Shown one piece after another: positions 63,487 through 64,000 of a DNA stretch of 64,000 nucleotides; the first letter of the stretch is position 1; each line of letters starts with the position of its first letter. This DNA is from Fictibacillus phosphorivorans (GTDB lineage Bacteria; Bacillota; Bacilli; Bacillales; Fictibacillaceae), in the NCBI RefSeq assembly GCF_023715845.1, contig NZ_JAMBOR010000002.1, positions 1 through 64,000 of the forward strand, given 5' to 3'. The notes under the pieces are model-generated. The model ran no database searches. It worked only from the letters and a program-made list of their open reading frames with translations, and was not told the DNA's origin. The position numbers and the translations under genes were made by a program.

Positions 63487-64000
63487 TAGATTTTACCCCC
63501 TTTGCTTACACGGTTCATCAGCCAGTGAACGATATAACTGCATGCAACAAAGAAGATGATAAGTGCGATCACGACTCCAACTAGCTCTGTTGGAACACCT
63601 GCGATAGACTGCATGTTGAGTGCTCCGATCTTTAATCCACCGAATAGTGCTGCACCAAGTACGACTCCAATCGCGCTGTTTGCCCCTAGAAGAGCTACTG
63701 CGATTCCATCAAAACCAACACCTGTAAATGCCGCGTTAATCGTCATGTACTGATACGTTCCAAGACCTTCCATACTTCCAGCAATTCCAGCAAAAGCGCC
63801 TGAGATGGCCATGGATAAAATAATATTTTTTGATACATTGATACCAGCATACTGCGACGCATGTTGATTGAATCCAACTGCACGAAGTTCATACCCCATC
63901 GTCGTTCTCCAAAGCAAGAACCACATGATCACTGCTGCAACTAATGCTACGATGATACCGTAATGCAAAGTTGAATATTGCGTGATGCTCTGTAAGAATG
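63486..64000 (-). CDS. nupP: Nucleoside ABC transporter permease NupP (partial)
   Basis: This is the C-terminal 171 codons of the partner permease; the frame is open to the right edge of the window (…FLQSITQYSTLHYG). The sequence includes LWRTTMGYELRAVGFNQHAS, SMAISGAFAGIAGSMEGLG and FDGIAVALLGANSAIGVV, the BPD_transp_2 signature. It is upstream of nupQ in the same operon; the ATPase and binding-protein genes should lie beyond the edge. Confidence 0.88.
   Translation of the reverse strand, partial: FLQSITQYSTLHYGIIVALVAAVIMWFLLWRTTMGYELRAVGFNQHASQYAGINVSKNIILSMAISGAFAGIAGSMEGLGTYQYMTINAAFTGVGFDGIAVALLGANSAIGVVLGAALFGGLKIGALNMQSIAGVPTELVGVVIALIIFFVACSYIVHWLMNRVSKGGKI

Overview
The window is chromosomal DNA from a low-GC, spore-forming Bacillaceae bacterium. 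Spore genes (cotE, spoVS, spoVK, an alpha/beta SASP, a YhcN-type lipoprotein, sirA), Bacillus-type regulators (GlnR, LexA boxes) and gene order point this way. The blocks yneA-yneB-ynzC-tkt-sirA-yneF, ccdA..ccdC, glnA-glnR-ynbB-hflX-spoVK-hfq-miaA, mutL-mutS-cotE-ricA-miaB, rny-recA-cinA-pgsA and the ymf genes follow the Bacillus backbone. A Fictibacillus-like species is possible, but the genus cannot be proved from this sequence.

Positions 1-9260 are the unusual part: a complete bacterial selenocysteine locus, rare in Bacillales. It holds selA, a SelW/Rdx-like selenoprotein with an in-frame UGA (1614-1850), selD that is itself a selenoprotein (in-frame UGA at 1994-1996), selB and tRNA-Sec with a UCA anticodon (9163-9259). 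Simple ORF calling misses the SelW-like gene and truncates selD. Between selD and selB, in one operon with selB, lie a glycosyltransferase and a PhnD/PhnE/PhnC-like ABC transporter; I infer that these serve selenium uptake or selenium-sugar metabolism. A hairpin in the selW-selA gap can bury the selA ribosome-binding site, which suggests that selA translation depends on Sec read-through of the selenoprotein. A cluster of three DnaA boxes and a set of CTGTTATA repeats lie upstream of selB. selU (tRNA 2-selenouridine synthase, 16.3-17.4 kb) adds the second selenium-use trait.

Positions 9.3-22.9 kb hold yneK, ccdC with an orphan mrpB and ccdA, a VanY-type carboxypeptidase lipoprotein, a BmrC/BmrD-type heterodimeric ABC exporter, selU, yneF, sirA, tkt, yneR, ynzC, and the SOS region yneB-yneA/lexA with three LexA boxes.

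Positions 23-29 kb are accessory: a secreted beta/gamma-crystallin-like protein, an SASP, an Rrf2 regulator divergent from a cysteine-dioxygenase-like cupin plus HpaB-type flavin monooxygenase pair, and a complete IS3-family (IS150 group) element that has landed inside the shared glnA terminator hairpin. A related IS end lies at 1-127.

Positions 28.8-64 kb are mostly conserved backbone: nitrogen control, GTPase and spore genes, mismatch repair, tRNA modification (miaA, miaB), threonine degradation (tdh-kbl), a 2-oxoacid:ferredoxin oxidoreductase (korAB), RNase Y (without its usual neighbour ymdB), recA-cinA, pgsA, a RodZ-like protein, the EF-P modification genes ymfI-ymfH-ymfF, and the nucleoside ABC permeases nupQ and nupP, the last cut by the window edge.
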